Shown: positions 18,705-28,792 of the stretch, piece after piece
How the letters are laid out: the number at the start of each line of letters is the position of its first letter
Position numbering within the stretch: the stretch's first letter is position 1
NCBI RefSeq assembly: GCF_004362715.1
Contig: NZ_SNYC01000005.1
Coordinates: forward strand, 435,781 to 499,780
Length of the DNA stretch: 64,000 bases
From: Pedobacter metabolipauper
GTDB lineage: Bacteria; Bacteroidota; Bacteroidia; Sphingobacteriales; Sphingobacteriaceae
Direction: 5' to 3'
Made by a program: the position numbers and the translations under genes
Notes under the pieces: model-generated
The model's database searches: none
What the model saw: only the letters and a program-made list of their open reading frames with translations
Told to the model about the DNA's origin: nothing

Positions 18705-21539
18705 TTGAAAAAAATTTGCGCTTTCACCCTCTTATTCATCTGCACCGGTGTATTTCAACTATTGGCACAGCACAACCGTAAGGTTTCCGGTTCGGTAACC
18801 GATACCGCCAAAACTGCAATCCCCAATGTAAAAGTGATGATCATTGCTGATCAGGATACGCTAGGGACTGAAACCGATGATGATGGAAATTTCAGCATTT
18901 CAAAGATCAGTGCCGCAAAGTTTTCAGTAAAGGTATCCATCTTAGGTTATCAGGATTTTACCGCTGGGTATACGTTTACTGAAAAGGAAAAGCACAAGCG
19001 ATTGGGTAACATCATCATAAAAATGTCCAGCAATATGCTGAAAGAGGTCGTCATCAGCGCCAAGCCTAATCCAATCAGGTTCATGCAGGATACTATAGAA
19101 TATAATGCAGCAGCATTTCAGGTCAATGAGGGTGATAACGTAGCTGACCTTATCAAACAGTTTCCAGGTATAGAGGTTGATGAAGATTATAACGTTAAAA
19201 CAATGGGTAAGGAAATGGTAAAGCTCCGCATCAATGGCAAAGACTTTTTCACCAATAATGTGAAAGACTTTATCGGAAAACTTCCTGCTGGCATGGTATC
19301 AAAGATCCATGTGATAGACGACTTTGGCGACGAAGCAAATTTTACCGGACTTAAGATTGGTGAGCCAAGGAAGATGTTAAATATTGTTACCAAGCCCGGC
19401 ATGAGCAGGGGTGTATTTGGAAACCTTTCTGCAAATGCGGGAACAAATGAGATGATCGGTAGTCGTTCCCAAATGAATCTATGGAAAGACAATAAGCAAA
19501 GTTCAGCCAATGTAAATGTCAGCACACTAAATAACGGAGCGGGCATTAACAAATCAACCGGCATAGGATTAAGTCATAATGATAACCTGGGCAAAGGTAC
19601 CCAGGGTGGCTTTAGCTATAATTTCAGCAACAATAGCAGTGCATTTATACGTGAACAGGTATCAGAGTCTTTAAATCCAGAGGGCAACTTCATCAATAAC
19701 TCCAAAAGTGAGGGCGACAATGGAGCAAGCCGCCATGCCCTAAACTGGAATATAAACCACAGTAACAATAAAGTTTTCTTACAGGGATCCGTTAACAGCT
19801 CATACAGTCGCTCAGATAATCAAAATATGTCATTAAGCAATCAATCCGGACTTATCCGTCAGGATTTACAGAATAGCAATCGCTCAACAGGCTCATCGCC
19901 AAACTTAAGTACAAGCTTATCATTCTCAAAAAGGCTGAAGAATAAAAAGAATGGATTTTCAGCGAACACTTCTATATCCCTTTCAGGCAGCAACAGCGAT
20001 CAGAACATTAGAACCAACACGCTTTATTACGACAAAAATACAGGAGCACTCTTAAAAGATTCACTTTTGAACAGAGACCTGAACAGCAACAGCGACAGAC
20101 AGAACTTTAACTTCGGTTTTAACTATAGTATTGGGTTAAAAAGACCTAAGGATACCCTGGCACGGAAAAGTTTGAATTTCAGCTATAGCGGATCAGCAAG
20201 CAGGTCTATAAGCAAAGTTTCTACGTTTGTTTTCGACAACACAAATAGCGAAGTTTCCTTTGTCGACTCGCTGAGCACCTCATTTAGCAACCTTTCATTA
20301 AACCAGTCTATCGGCAGCAATTACAATTATAACTCAAACAAAACCCGGTATAATTTCGGATTCAACGCCAGCCCCAACATACTAACCAATCGTGATTTGA
20401 GGTTGTTTAAGACAACTAAGAACAATACATTCAACTATTCACCAAGTATGAACTTCAGCCGGACATTAAAGAGCGGCAAAACACTTTCAATAAACTACCA
20501 GGGATCTAACATTAATCCGACGATCAATCAGTTGCAGCCTGTAAGAAATACGCAAAACCTTCAGAACATAGTCGTTGGAAATCCGGATCTCAAAGCATCA
20601 TTCAGGCACAATATGAATGCGAACTTCAATTATGCTCATATCAAATCCGGCAGGTCCTTGCAGGCTGGCATAAATGCATCAGCCACACAAAGGGAGATTG
20701 TGGACCATGTACTTTTATTACCAGATACCTTAAACAGTTTAAAACAGATCACACGGTATGAGAATGTAAATGGCAACTACCAGCTTAGCGGCAATTACAA
20801 TCTCTATATCCCGATCAAAAAAAGCAAATATTCAATCGGATATTCAGGTTCGTTAGGCTTTTCAAATCGCGCCATTATCTTTAACAATCAAAAAGCCTTT
20901 GGTAAAGGCTTTAATTTCTCTCAACAGCTTAACGGCACCATATCATTAAAAAAAATCTCATTAAATACCATTGCCAGCTATTCCATAACGAATAATAACA
21001 ATATGAGCTCAATGAGATTTTCTGAATATCAGCCGATAGGAATTGGCCAGATCAGTGCCCCAACCTTCTTTAGAACAACAAACTTCTCCACATCAATGAG
21101 TGGTAGTCTGAGGCTGAAAAAACTGACACTTGTTACCAGTTTAAGCTACAATACCAATCATAACAATACAACCGCAGAAGAGTCTATCCGGGATATTAGC
21201 ACGATCAACATGTCTTTATCTGGCCATTTAACGATCATGAAATCCTGCCTCGTCAATTTAAGTGCAGCAAAAAGCAACAACTATGGTTATGCCCTTGCAA
21301 ACTCAAATCCTCTGCTAATCAATGCCAGTTTATCAAAAAGCTTCTTAAAGAACAAGTCTCTAAGTTTGGCTATCAGCGGCAATGACCTGCTCGGGCAGGG
21401 CAACAATATCTCGCGTATCGTGGCAGGCAATACCATCATTGATAGCCGTGACAGACAGCAAACACGGGTTATTTCCATGAGTCTAGGCTACAACCTATCC
21501 AGATTTGGCGGAAGGAATTTCCGGGTTGACGCAGATTAA
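18705..21539 (+). CDS. Outer-membrane beta-barrel protein, TonB-receptor-like
   Basis: 944 aa if started at TTG 18705, which yields a typical signal peptide (MKKICAFTLLFICTGVFQLLAQ); an in-frame TTG at 18684 would add seven residues ahead of it. CarboxypepD-like domain (about 28-110), a plug-like region (about 120-225; EVVISAKPNPIRFMQDTIEYNAA, VADLIKQFPGIEVDEDYNV, LRINGKDFF), then a long Asn/Ser-rich barrel. This is the outer-membrane beta-barrel family often annotated OMP_b-brl in Bacteroidota. No SusD partner. Ligand unknown. Confidence 0.85.
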   Translation: MKKICAFTLLFICTGVFQLLAQHNRKVSGSVTDTAKTAIPNVKVMIIADQDTLGTETDDDGNFSISKISAAKFSVKVSILGYQDFTAGYTFTEKEKHKRLGNIIIKMSSNMLKEVVISAKPNPIRFMQDTIEYNAAAFQVNEGDNVADLIKQFPGIEVDEDYNVKTMGKEMVKLRINGKDFFTNNVKDFIGKLPAGMVSKIHVIDDFGDEANFTGLKIGEPRKMLNIVTKPGMSRGVFGNLSANAGTNEMIGSRSQMNLWKDNKQSSANVNVSTLNNGAGINKSTGIGLSHNDNLGKGTQGGFSYNFSNNSSAFIREQVSESLNPEGNFINNSKSEGDNGASRHALNWNINHSNNKVFLQGSVNSSYSRSDNQNMSLSNQSGLIRQDLQNSNRSTGSSPNLSTSLSFSKRLKNKKNGFSANTSISLSGSNSDQNIRTNTLYYDKNTGALLKDSLLNRDLNSNSDRQNFNFGFNYSIGLKRPKDTLARKSLNFSYSGSASRSISKVSTFVFDNTNSEVSFVDSLSTSFSNLSLNQSIGSNYNYNSNKTRYNFGFNASPNILTNRDLRLFKTTKNNTFNYSPSMNFSRTLKSGKTLSINYQGSNINPTINQLQPVRNTQNLQNIVVGNPDLKASFRHNMNANFNYAHIKSGRSLQAGINASATQREIVDHVLLLPDTLNSLKQITRYENVNGNYQLSGNYNLYIPIKKSKYSIGYSGSLGFSNRAIIFNNQKAFGKGFNFSQQLNGTISLKKISLNTIASYSITNNNNMSSMRFSEYQPIGIGQISAPTFFRTTNFSTSMSGSLRLKKLTLVTSLSYNTNHNNTTAEESIRDISTINMSLSGHLTIMKSCLVNLSAAKSNNYGYALANSNPLLINASLSKSFLKNKSLSLAISGNDLLGQGNNISRIVAGNTIIDSRDRQQTRVISMSLGYNLSRFGGRNFRVDAD

Positions 21540-21568
21540 TTGCCATTTATTAAATCTATTTTATCCAA

Positions 21569-22009
21569 TTAGGCGCTACGACTCCAGTCTTCGTAACTCA
21601 ATTCAAATTTGACCTCTCCATTTGCATAGCTACCCACAGGAGTCCAGCCTTGAAGGCTATAGAATTGTTCTGCACGGGTATTGGGAGATGTACCTAATAC
21701 CAGCTTTTCTTTGGTTTGCTCAAAATACCAATCGATCATTAGCCTGTGCAATTCCTTACCAATGCCCTGCTCTGCAAATTCCGGATCTACAAATAATGCC
21801 CAAACACTTCTTTCCTTCAAATCAACAATTGAGAAACCTACCACTTGCCCATCCACCTCACAAACCCAGCCTTTTCCTTTTTCTGAAATATAAAATGCCA
21901 CATCCTTATCAGGTACAAGATCAGGATTGCTAAGGGTGTTCTCTTTGACCAGGTGCCTGACTACCTGAATCTGTTTAATATCTGAAAACTCTGCCGTTCT
22001 AAAGATCAT
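21569..22009 (-). CDS. GNAT-family N-acetyltransferase
   Basis: 146 aa. Acetyl-CoA-binding motif A is seen in VWALFVDPEFAEQGIGKELHRLMIDWYFEQ (Q/GxGxGK/E at about 83-90), followed by LGTSPNTRAEQFYSLQGWTPVG (motif B). Transfers an acetyl group from acetyl-CoA to an amine of unknown substrate. Convergent with the barrel gene, 30 bp apart. Confidence 0.88.
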   Translation of the reverse strand: MIFRTAEFSDIKQIQVVRHLVKENTLSNPDLVPDKDVAFYISEKGKGWVCEVDGQVVGFSIVDLKERSVWALFVDPEFAEQGIGKELHRLMIDWYFEQTKEKLVLGTSPNTRAEQFYSLQGWTPVGSYANGEVKFELSYEDWSRSA

Positions 22010-22137
22010 AGTTACAAAAATAAAAATCTGATATTTAACATGGTTTATTTATTCTCAACCCGGCCAATCGAATCTGGATTATCCCTTTAGGCCAGCTCCA
22101 ACATCTTAAAATACTTTTATAAATGCGTGGAAATCAA

Positions 22138-22620
22138 TTAAGGTTTCGGCTGTACGGCACATTCAGCCGCTCCAAAAATAAACTTCACTTGTCTGTAGTC
22201 GATAGGTACATTTTTGACAAAGTACGATCTGCCAAGCGTAGTTTCAATCTGCCCGACACCAAGGATCAGCTTCCCATCTGTTTTCAGTAAAGCCAATGGA
22301 TTTTTATACACTACCGGATTTTTTGCAGAGAGCTTAAAAGTGTAATCTACAAAAAGGGTGTCACCTCTAAACTTTCCTTTCAGCTTACCATCATTTTTCC
22401 TCTTGTCCGCATAGTCAATTACCAGGGTACCGGTCACATCGCCACTCCTCAAATAGTCAAGGTTCAATTTAGCCGTATCCAGTGAATCAACAGCAACATA
22501 GCATTCCTTTTTCAATACGTCTGTTGATTTTAACGTATTTTTCGAATCATTATCGGTTTGATTACAAGACATTACAAGAGGCAACAAGGCAAGCAGGAAA
22601 TATGTGGATACAGCTTTCAT
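22138..22620 (-). CDS. Small lipoprotein of unknown function
   Basis: 160 aa from the ATG at 22620, chosen because it gives a proper lipoprotein signal (MKAVSTYFLLALLPLVMSCNQ, Cys 19); the open frame continues to 22794 without a sensible N-terminus. The mature part repeats short beta strands with GKLKGKFRGDTLFVDYTF, as in small beta-barrel lipoproteins. Family not recognised. The 296 bp upstream show nothing notable. Confidence 0.65.
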   Translation of the reverse strand: MKAVSTYFLLALLPLVMSCNQTDNDSKNTLKSTDVLKKECYVAVDSLDTAKLNLDYLRSGDVTGTLVIDYADKRKNDGKLKGKFRGDTLFVDYTFKLSAKNPVVYKNPLALLKTDGKLILGVGQIETTLGRSYFVKNVPIDYRQVKFIFGAAECAVQPKP

Positions 22621-22916
22621 ATTGTTTTTTTTAAATCCAAGATACATTATCCTCAACAACTTCCCATAGCAACTGGTTATTTTTAACAAAATTACTGAAA
22701 GTTCGGCAACCTGTAAGTTAGATAATACTAGACAAATGAATTTCAATATCGGCGATTTTAAGAAAAAAATGTAACAGTAAATGACAATGAACATATTCAG
22801 TTTGTCTTCGGAAAAGCTACCGAATGCTCGAATTCAATAGTCAATACTATTAAGAGGTTATTAAACCGGCCGAACAAATAGCTACCAGTAGAATTTAGAG
22901 ATCACAGGTCATGTAT

Positions 22917-23510
22917 TTAAACTATCTTCAAAGACTTTTGGTCAATAACAGAAATGGTGTTCGTAAACGCAAGAATTATATTTTTATCACGCTTCAACTT
23001 CATCAGTTGGGCTTGGGTGGGAGTAAAACCTTTGAAAGGTACTCTTTGCAAAGGAAACGAAATGATTAGATAGCTCGTATTTCGCAAAGAGATAATACCT
23101 TCTTGCATATAGTAATATCTTGTCCTATAAACTTGCCGTATTGCCTTTTTTATATGACCCCGGTTAAAATTATTATTATGTTGGCGGTATTTTAGTTCGG
23201 CAAACAAAACCCAAGAGTGTTGGTCAGAATCATGCGGAAATACAACGCATTCGCATTGTGATCTTGAATTGGTACCACATACAAAACTTAGATTATCGAA
23301 AGGAATTCCACCGATCTCTAGTTTGACATCATTTTTTAAAGTAAAATACAAATTATCTATCGGAGCTATATCAGGATGAAATTCCACACCTCTTTTAATG
23401 GGCAACAATTTTGTTTGTTCTGTATAATCCGCAACAAATAATGACGCAATCATATTTACGTATTTTTGGTACTGATGGGGAAGTTTAGTGTTTACAGCCC
23501 GTTTAATCAT
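22917..23510 (-). CDS. Candidate PD-(D/E)XK-type nuclease partner of the AAA ATPase
   Basis: 197 aa, no signal peptide. A central strand-turn-strand reads QCECVVFP...SWVLFAELKYR, giving E87 then E105-x-K107, followed by a helix with Gln (IRQVYRTRYYY). This order (acidic residue, strand, ExK, helix with Gln) is how PD-(D/E)XK nuclease cores look, but I have no alignment to confirm it. Its start overlaps the ATPase stop by 8 bp, so the two proteins are made together. I infer an effector controlled by the ATPase, as in other ATPase-nuclease defence pairs. It may instead be a non-catalytic partner. Confidence 0.5.
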   Translation of the reverse strand: MIKRAVNTKLPHQYQKYVNMIASLFVADYTEQTKLLPIKRGVEFHPDIAPIDNLYFTLKNDVKLEIGGIPFDNLSFVCGTNSRSQCECVVFPHDSDQHSWVLFAELKYRQHNNNFNRGHIKKAIRQVYRTRYYYMQEGIISLRNTSYLIISFPLQRVPFKGFTPTQAQLMKLKRDKNIILAFTNTISVIDQKSLKIV

Positions 23511-24771
23511 AGTGGTTTAGCATCGTGTAAAAACCTTCCATAAGCCCATTCATTATAGAATCAAAAAAATTTTCTTCAATAAGTCCATCTTTTCCCTGAA
23601 TCTTATTCAACACACCATCAGTTATCTCATAAATAGAAACTTGTTCAGGACGTAAAGCAGATTGTGCACATAAGATCACGGCATTTTCCGCTTCACTCAG
23701 CTTTTCCTTAACTAATGAGTACATAATGCAATTATTTATTGCATATAATACATAAGGGCTATGGGTTGTTAATGTAAGCGTATGCTCATAGGAAGGGTTT
23801 ATTATTTTGTTGATAAGATTATAAACAAATGTTTTTTGAGTTGCCGGAAAAAGATTCTGTTCTGGTTCCTCAATGATCAAATTTGAACTAGATGTCTTAA
23901 ATAAGTTATCCATGATCATGTGATATTGACTAATACCTTTTTGTATTTCTTCGTTCGGTTCGTCTATCTCTTTGTTTACCGCCTCAACCTCTTCATCTGT
24001 CAATGACCCGCTATAGTGCTTATCAGGATAAATTTTGTTAACTATAAATTCGTACAATAATTTTCTGGAAGTTGCTCGCCTAATTTCATCCAATTCAAAA
24101 GAAGTCGATCCACCTTGATAGAATATATTGGTAATATATTCTATCGTTGTTAGCAAGGGAATAAGTGATTGTAATCCGCTAGAAGCTTCGCTCAACTGTA
24201 TATCACTTTCTTTCGCTTTACTTAGGATATGATTTTCTTTGTTACTATCATTGAAATAATAAGCAAAATCCAGATCAAGAATATTTAAACAATTGTCGAT
24301 ATTGAATTTCTTTCTAGAGTCTAACCAATCAAACAAGAAACTCCTCAGATTATTATGCGGAAATTCAACTTTTTCAATCTCTGGTAAAATGACAAGATTT
24401 CTTTCCGAAGGAATGTAGGAAATCTTCTGCCGTTTGTACAAATGCTTGCTTTTCCAATCAATATTAAAGGAAGAATACTTATAGTGAATATCTATGATAT
24501 CGCTAGAATAATAGATCTCACTTTTTTCGTTAAAATAGCCATGTAATTTGTGAAAACTAATCAATCTACTCTCAAAAAATTTAGGATCAGTCTTATATTC
24601 TTCAAGTGACTGATGTATTGAAACATTTTTTTCGACCCAACTACAATAACTAATGATCTTAGCTATAGTACTTTTTCCACTTCCTTGCGGACCAATAAAT
24701 ATGTTAACTTTGTTCAAGTCAATCGATATCTGCTTTATTGGGCCTACATTAACTATTTTAACAACTTTCAT
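23503..24771 (-). CDS. AAA/ABC-type ATPase (OLD/AAA_15-like)
   Basis: 422 aa with a complete nucleotide-binding domain: Walker A GPQGSGKST (27-35), a signature-like LSEASSGLQSLIPLL (193-207), Walker B LIIEEPEQNLFP (298-309) and H-loop TLTTHSPY (about 333-340). The insertion between (about 45-190) is lineage-specific. The family includes ATPases of OLD, Septu, PARIS and abortive-infection systems. No TOPRIM domain follows, so any nuclease activity must come from the partner gene at 22917. The gene is more AT-rich than neighbours, in keeping with transfer. Confidence 0.85.
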   Translation of the reverse strand: MKVVKIVNVGPIKQISIDLNKVNIFIGPQGSGKSTIAKIISYCSWVEKNVSIHQSLEEYKTDPKFFESRLISFHKLHGYFNEKSEIYYSSDIIDIHYKYSSFNIDWKSKHLYKRQKISYIPSERNLVILPEIEKVEFPHNNLRSFLFDWLDSRKKFNIDNCLNILDLDFAYYFNDSNKENHILSKAKESDIQLSEASSGLQSLIPLLTTIEYITNIFYQGGSTSFELDEIRRATSRKLLYEFIVNKIYPDKHYSGSLTDEEVEAVNKEIDEPNEEIQKGISQYHMIMDNLFKTSSSNLIIEEPEQNLFPATQKTFVYNLINKIINPSYEHTLTLTTHSPYVLYAINNCIMYSLVKEKLSEAENAVILCAQSALRPEQVSIYEITDGVLNKIQGKDGLIEENFFDSIMNGLMEGFYTMLNHYD

Positions 24772-26225
24772 TCAAATGAATTTCTTTATTTATTTGGTAA
24801 AATTATGTTTTATCACTGTAAAAATATGCGACATTTATCTGACACTAGAACTAACAATGATAGAATCAACACCTTAAGACATTCAATATAATCTAAATGG
24901 CTATAATCCAGTAATTCACTATGATTAAGGCATAATCGTTACTTGCTTCAACTATTTTGTAATTGTAAAGTTAGAAATTATTATTATATCTTACTGTTAC
25001 GTTCAAACTAATTCGAAATACAAACCGAGTAGAACCCAAGATTAATCTCACGTCCTTTAAAGAAATTATAATTATATGAAACACTGATTATTCCTTTGCA
25101 CTTAAAAGCCGTATACTCATTTAGGACTAGTTCACAAAAAATAGACCGAGAATATCTTGCGACCTCAACTTATTTCTTCGATATTCAATTACAGATATCA
25201 TTCTTAATTATCTTCAATATTGGATGCTTTTATTGACTCGTTATCGCTTAAATCTATCTGACCGGAGATTATTTTATTAGCCTCTAGAATTTACTAATGA
25301 AATTATAATTCTTAAAATTTTATATCACTATTATTGATCCAGAGGTTTTTATCGATAAAGCTAAGAAATACTCTAGTACATTTGACAACAACCTAATCAA
25401 CATATTGACGTTATTTTTACTATTCTTAAAATTGAGTATTATAATCCTAAAAAAAGCAGGTTTACATCTATTAACAATCCTATCAAAATATCTTCAATTT
25501 GCTTCTACTTAATTTTGGAACACTACATTAGCTCACAATACGACGAATAAGTTAAAAAAGCGATATATTGGGTTGAATAAGCCTTAACAATTATTAAATA
25601 GCCTTAATTTTTAAGGCCTCAGTTTTGTACAAATCATCGCTTGTTTTAAAATGGATTGAATGGTCATTAACGGGAGGTTTTATCAGGCTCTAATAACATA
25701 GTCTTCATTCTCGAACGTTTTTTGATCAACAGGTCGGGATGATCCAACCGTTTACCCTCAACCATTCCAATATATGGCTATTTGAGTTTTTTTTATGGAT
25801 TCACAAATAGCAAAACATTTCTCCTTTATAATAGAAAAACAGCATTCCATATTTCAAAGCAGTTTGCAATGTCTGGATCCTGATCAAGAATATTTCCCGC
25901 AATGCAAACAGACAACCTCTAATAGACTCGTTTTTTTTGTAGGTAAAATCATCCGGTCCTTTCATGACTGTCATGGTGTAACTGTATTGAATTAAAAATA
26001 TCTTCAACAGTAGTGCTGATCAATTCCAATTCATGTATTTTAGTTGCCCCTATGAAAAGTAAACTGCAATTTCTCCATACAAAAAAGAACATAACCCCAT
26101 TCATAAAAATTGAGACAGATATGCAAAAGTTTGATACAAAAACTCAACTCCGGTAAATTTCAACCACTTAAATTTACAATCCGGAATAACGAGAATTAAA
26201 AGAACACCGAAACCAAAAACCAAAC
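24772..26225. other. Long AT-rich intergenic region, no convincing gene
   Basis: About 1.45 kb. The only ORFs are short: a 66-aa one at 25795-25995 without recognisable features and a 32-aa minus-strand one (25667-25765) that might be a gene remnant. A small hairpin, GCCTTAA-TTT-TTAAGGC at 25601-25617, is preceded by a direct copy of AGCCTTAA 20 bp upstream. The last 100 bp must hold the promoter of the gene at 26226. The composition and the neighbouring ATPase pair suggest a decayed accessory segment. Confidence 0.45.
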
Positions 26226-28691
26226 ATGAACAAATTGAAAAAATTAAAACTCCTGAGCTTACTGGCTTGCTTTTTTACATTCACCCAAAGTCAGGCACAG
26301 GACAGGAAGGCTCCTTCCTATCCGCTCATCACACACAATCCCAATTTCAGCATCTGGTCCAATACGGATGAACTCAACGCATCCACTCCTACTCACTGGA
26401 CTGGTGTAAACCACTCGCTCCTCGGCCTGATTAATGTAGACGGAAACATCTACCGCTTTATGGGTAAGGAAGAAGCAAATTACAAAACGGTACTTGGAAC
26501 TTCAGATGACGCACCTTTTACAGTAAAGTACACCGAGACAGTTCCCCAGGGAGATTGGATGGCTGACACCTATAGTGCCGGCGATTGGAAATCGGGTTCT
26601 GCACCTATAGGTAATGAGGCCAGGCAGGTAAAAACGCTTTGGAAAACAAAAGACATCTGGGTAAGAAGGACTTTTACAATTGCCAATCCGGCCAGCATCA
26701 ATGAACTGCTGTTAAAACTGAACCATGATGACAACATTGAAGTGTATCTAAATGGCAAAAAGGTATATCAAAAACAAGGCTGGATCAACACTTTCGAGTA
26801 TTACCCAATCAATAAGAACGACTTAAAGGCAGGTCAGAATGTAATCGCTATCCACATGGCCAATACTGCCGGTGGCAGTTACCTGGACTTTGGCTTGTCA
26901 GACAAACAAAAAGACAATTCAGCAAAGATCCAGTTAGCGAAACAGAAGAATGTAGAAATAACCGCTACACAAACGATCTATGACTTTACATGCGGCAAGG
27001 TAAATCTGAAACTAACTTTCACATCACCGCTGTTGATGAATGATTTAGGTTTGCTGGCGCGTCCGGTTTCGTACATCACGTATTCGGTACAGGCCAGCGA
27101 CAAAAAAATGCATGCGGTAAAGGTGATGCTTAGCGCTTCGTCAAACATCGCAGTATACAAGCCCTCACAAGAAGTAACGGTTAAAAAGTACGCAACTTCT
27201 GAATTATCAATCCTTAAGGCAGGTACTGTTGAACAACCCATTCTGCAAAAGTCAGCCGATGATATGCGCATCGATTGGGGATATTTCTATGTGGCTGCTC
27301 CTAAATCAAGCGGTGCGGCACAATTCATTACCAGTGGTGCTGCTGCAGCTGATGCTTTCACAAAAGGCTCGTCAGCGTCTACCGCCTCCCGTGGTAAATC
27401 TCTCGCATTAAATACGGTGCTCTCTTTTGGAACCGTAGGTGAAAAACCAGTGGAGCGCTTTATTGAGCTGGGCTATGATGAGATCTACGCTATCCAGTAT
27501 TTCAAAAAGGATCTTAGACCCTGGTGGAATACTTCCGGCAAAGAAACCATTGAAGGACAGCTAACCGATGCTGCAAAGCAATACAAAACTGTAATGCAGA
27601 AATGTAAATCTTTCGACAAGTCTGTATATGCAGATGCACTGAAGTCTGGCGGCAAGGAATATGCGCACTTGTGCGTACTTGGCTACCGTCAGAGTATCGC
27701 AGCACATACGCTGGTAAAAAGCCCTGAGTCAGAAATATTATGGTTATCTAAAGAAAACAATAGTGGCGGTTTCATCAATACCGTAGATGTAACTTATCCT
27801 TCAGCACCACTCTACCTTATCTACAATCCGGCTTTGCTGCAAGGTATGCTGAACGGGATCTTTTACTTCAGTGAAAGCGGAAAATATCCGCACCCATGGG
27901 CAGCACACGATTTAGGAACCTACCCACTGGCTAATGGCCAAACTTACGGAGAGCCAATGCCTGTAGAGGAATCAGGTAACATGATCATCCTTACCGCAGC
28001 AATTGCCAAGGCACAAGGCAACGCCAACTATGCAAAAAAACATTGGAACACCCTATCTACCTGGGCAGATTACCTGACAAAAGAAGGACTGGATCCTAAA
28101 ACACAGCTGTGTACCGATGATTTTGCCGGCCACCTGGCAAGAAATGCGAACTTATCTGTAAAAGCCATTGTAGGGATCGCCTGCTATGCGCAAATGGCAG
28201 AGACATTGGGTTACACAGAGACCGCTAAGAAATACAGGGCCATCGCTGAAAGTATGGTACCTAAGTGGATCGAAATGGCTGATGCTGGCGATCACTATGC
28301 GCTTACTTTTAACGACAAGAATACCTGGAGCCAAAAATATAACCTGGTTTGGGATAAAGTTTTAGACCTAAACTTATTTCCGCAGAAAGTGTATGATACG
28401 GAAATTAAGTATTACCTGAAAAAACAAAACAAATTCGGCATCCCACTTGATAGCAGAAAGGCCTATACCAAGAATGACTGGATCCTGTGGACAGCTACTT
28501 TTGCTCCTACGCAGGAAGAGTTTGAAGCATTGGTAAAACCTGTTTACAGACATGCTATTGAAACGGAATCGCGCGTTCCGCTGAACGATTTCTATGATTC
28601 AAATACAGGCATCCGTGATAATTTTAAAGCAAGAAGTGTGGTTGGCGGATTCTATATGAGACTTTTTGCTGACAAGCTAAAAGGCAAATAG
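26226..28691 (+). CDS. GtaA-like glutaminase family protein (DUF4965/DUF5127)
   Basis: 821 aa with signal peptide (ends SQAQ about 25). The mature start (APSYPLITHNPNFSIWSNTDELN...HWTGVNHSLLGLI) is typical of this family, followed by a jelly-roll region, DUF5127-like and DUF4965-like segments and a C-terminal alpha/alpha toroid (YPHPWAAHDLGTYPLANGQ, MPVEESGNMIILTAAIA, WSQKYNLVWDKVLDLNLFP). Homologues are annotated glutaminase GtaA from fungi, but the bacterial versions are mostly untested and the fold is shared with glycosidases, so the substrate is uncertain. Single gene ending in a terminator. Confidence 0.85.
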   Translation: MNKLKKLKLLSLLACFFTFTQSQAQDRKAPSYPLITHNPNFSIWSNTDELNASTPTHWTGVNHSLLGLINVDGNIYRFMGKEEANYKTVLGTSDDAPFTVKYTETVPQGDWMADTYSAGDWKSGSAPIGNEARQVKTLWKTKDIWVRRTFTIANPASINELLLKLNHDDNIEVYLNGKKVYQKQGWINTFEYYPINKNDLKAGQNVIAIHMANTAGGSYLDFGLSDKQKDNSAKIQLAKQKNVEITATQTIYDFTCGKVNLKLTFTSPLLMNDLGLLARPVSYITYSVQASDKKMHAVKVMLSASSNIAVYKPSQEVTVKKYATSELSILKAGTVEQPILQKSADDMRIDWGYFYVAAPKSSGAAQFITSGAAAADAFTKGSSASTASRGKSLALNTVLSFGTVGEKPVERFIELGYDEIYAIQYFKKDLRPWWNTSGKETIEGQLTDAAKQYKTVMQKCKSFDKSVYADALKSGGKEYAHLCVLGYRQSIAAHTLVKSPESEILWLSKENNSGGFINTVDVTYPSAPLYLIYNPALLQGMLNGIFYFSESGKYPHPWAAHDLGTYPLANGQTYGEPMPVEESGNMIILTAAIAKAQGNANYAKKHWNTLSTWADYLTKEGLDPKTQLCTDDFAGHLARNANLSVKAIVGIACYAQMAETLGYTETAKKYRAIAESMVPKWIEMADAGDHYALTFNDKNTWSQKYNLVWDKVLDLNLFPQKVYDTEIKYYLKKQNKFGIPLDSRKAYTKNDWILWTATFAPTQEEFEALVKPVYRHAIETESRVPLNDFYDSNTGIRDNFKARSVVGGFYMRLFADKLKGK

Positions 28692-28718
28692 ATTTAAGTT
28701 TTATCACATAAGGCTTAC

Positions 28719-28751
28719 AAAGAGACTGTCTCACAAGGGCAGTCTCTTTTG
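28719..28751 (+). terminator. Intrinsic terminator
   Basis: Stem AAAGAGACTG / CAGTCTCTTT with an 11-nt loop, followed by TT, 28 bp after the stop at 28691. Confidence 0.8.
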
Positions 28752-28792
28752 CTAAAAGACTTCTTTATTAGTTTGCAAATAGCCCTATATAT

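Noticed and set aside
25667..25765. 32-aa minus-strand ORF
   Set aside because: Might be a gene remnant, but too short to support.
25795..25995. 66-aa ORF in the gene-poor region
   Set aside because: No recognisable motif or neighbour, and its composition looks random.
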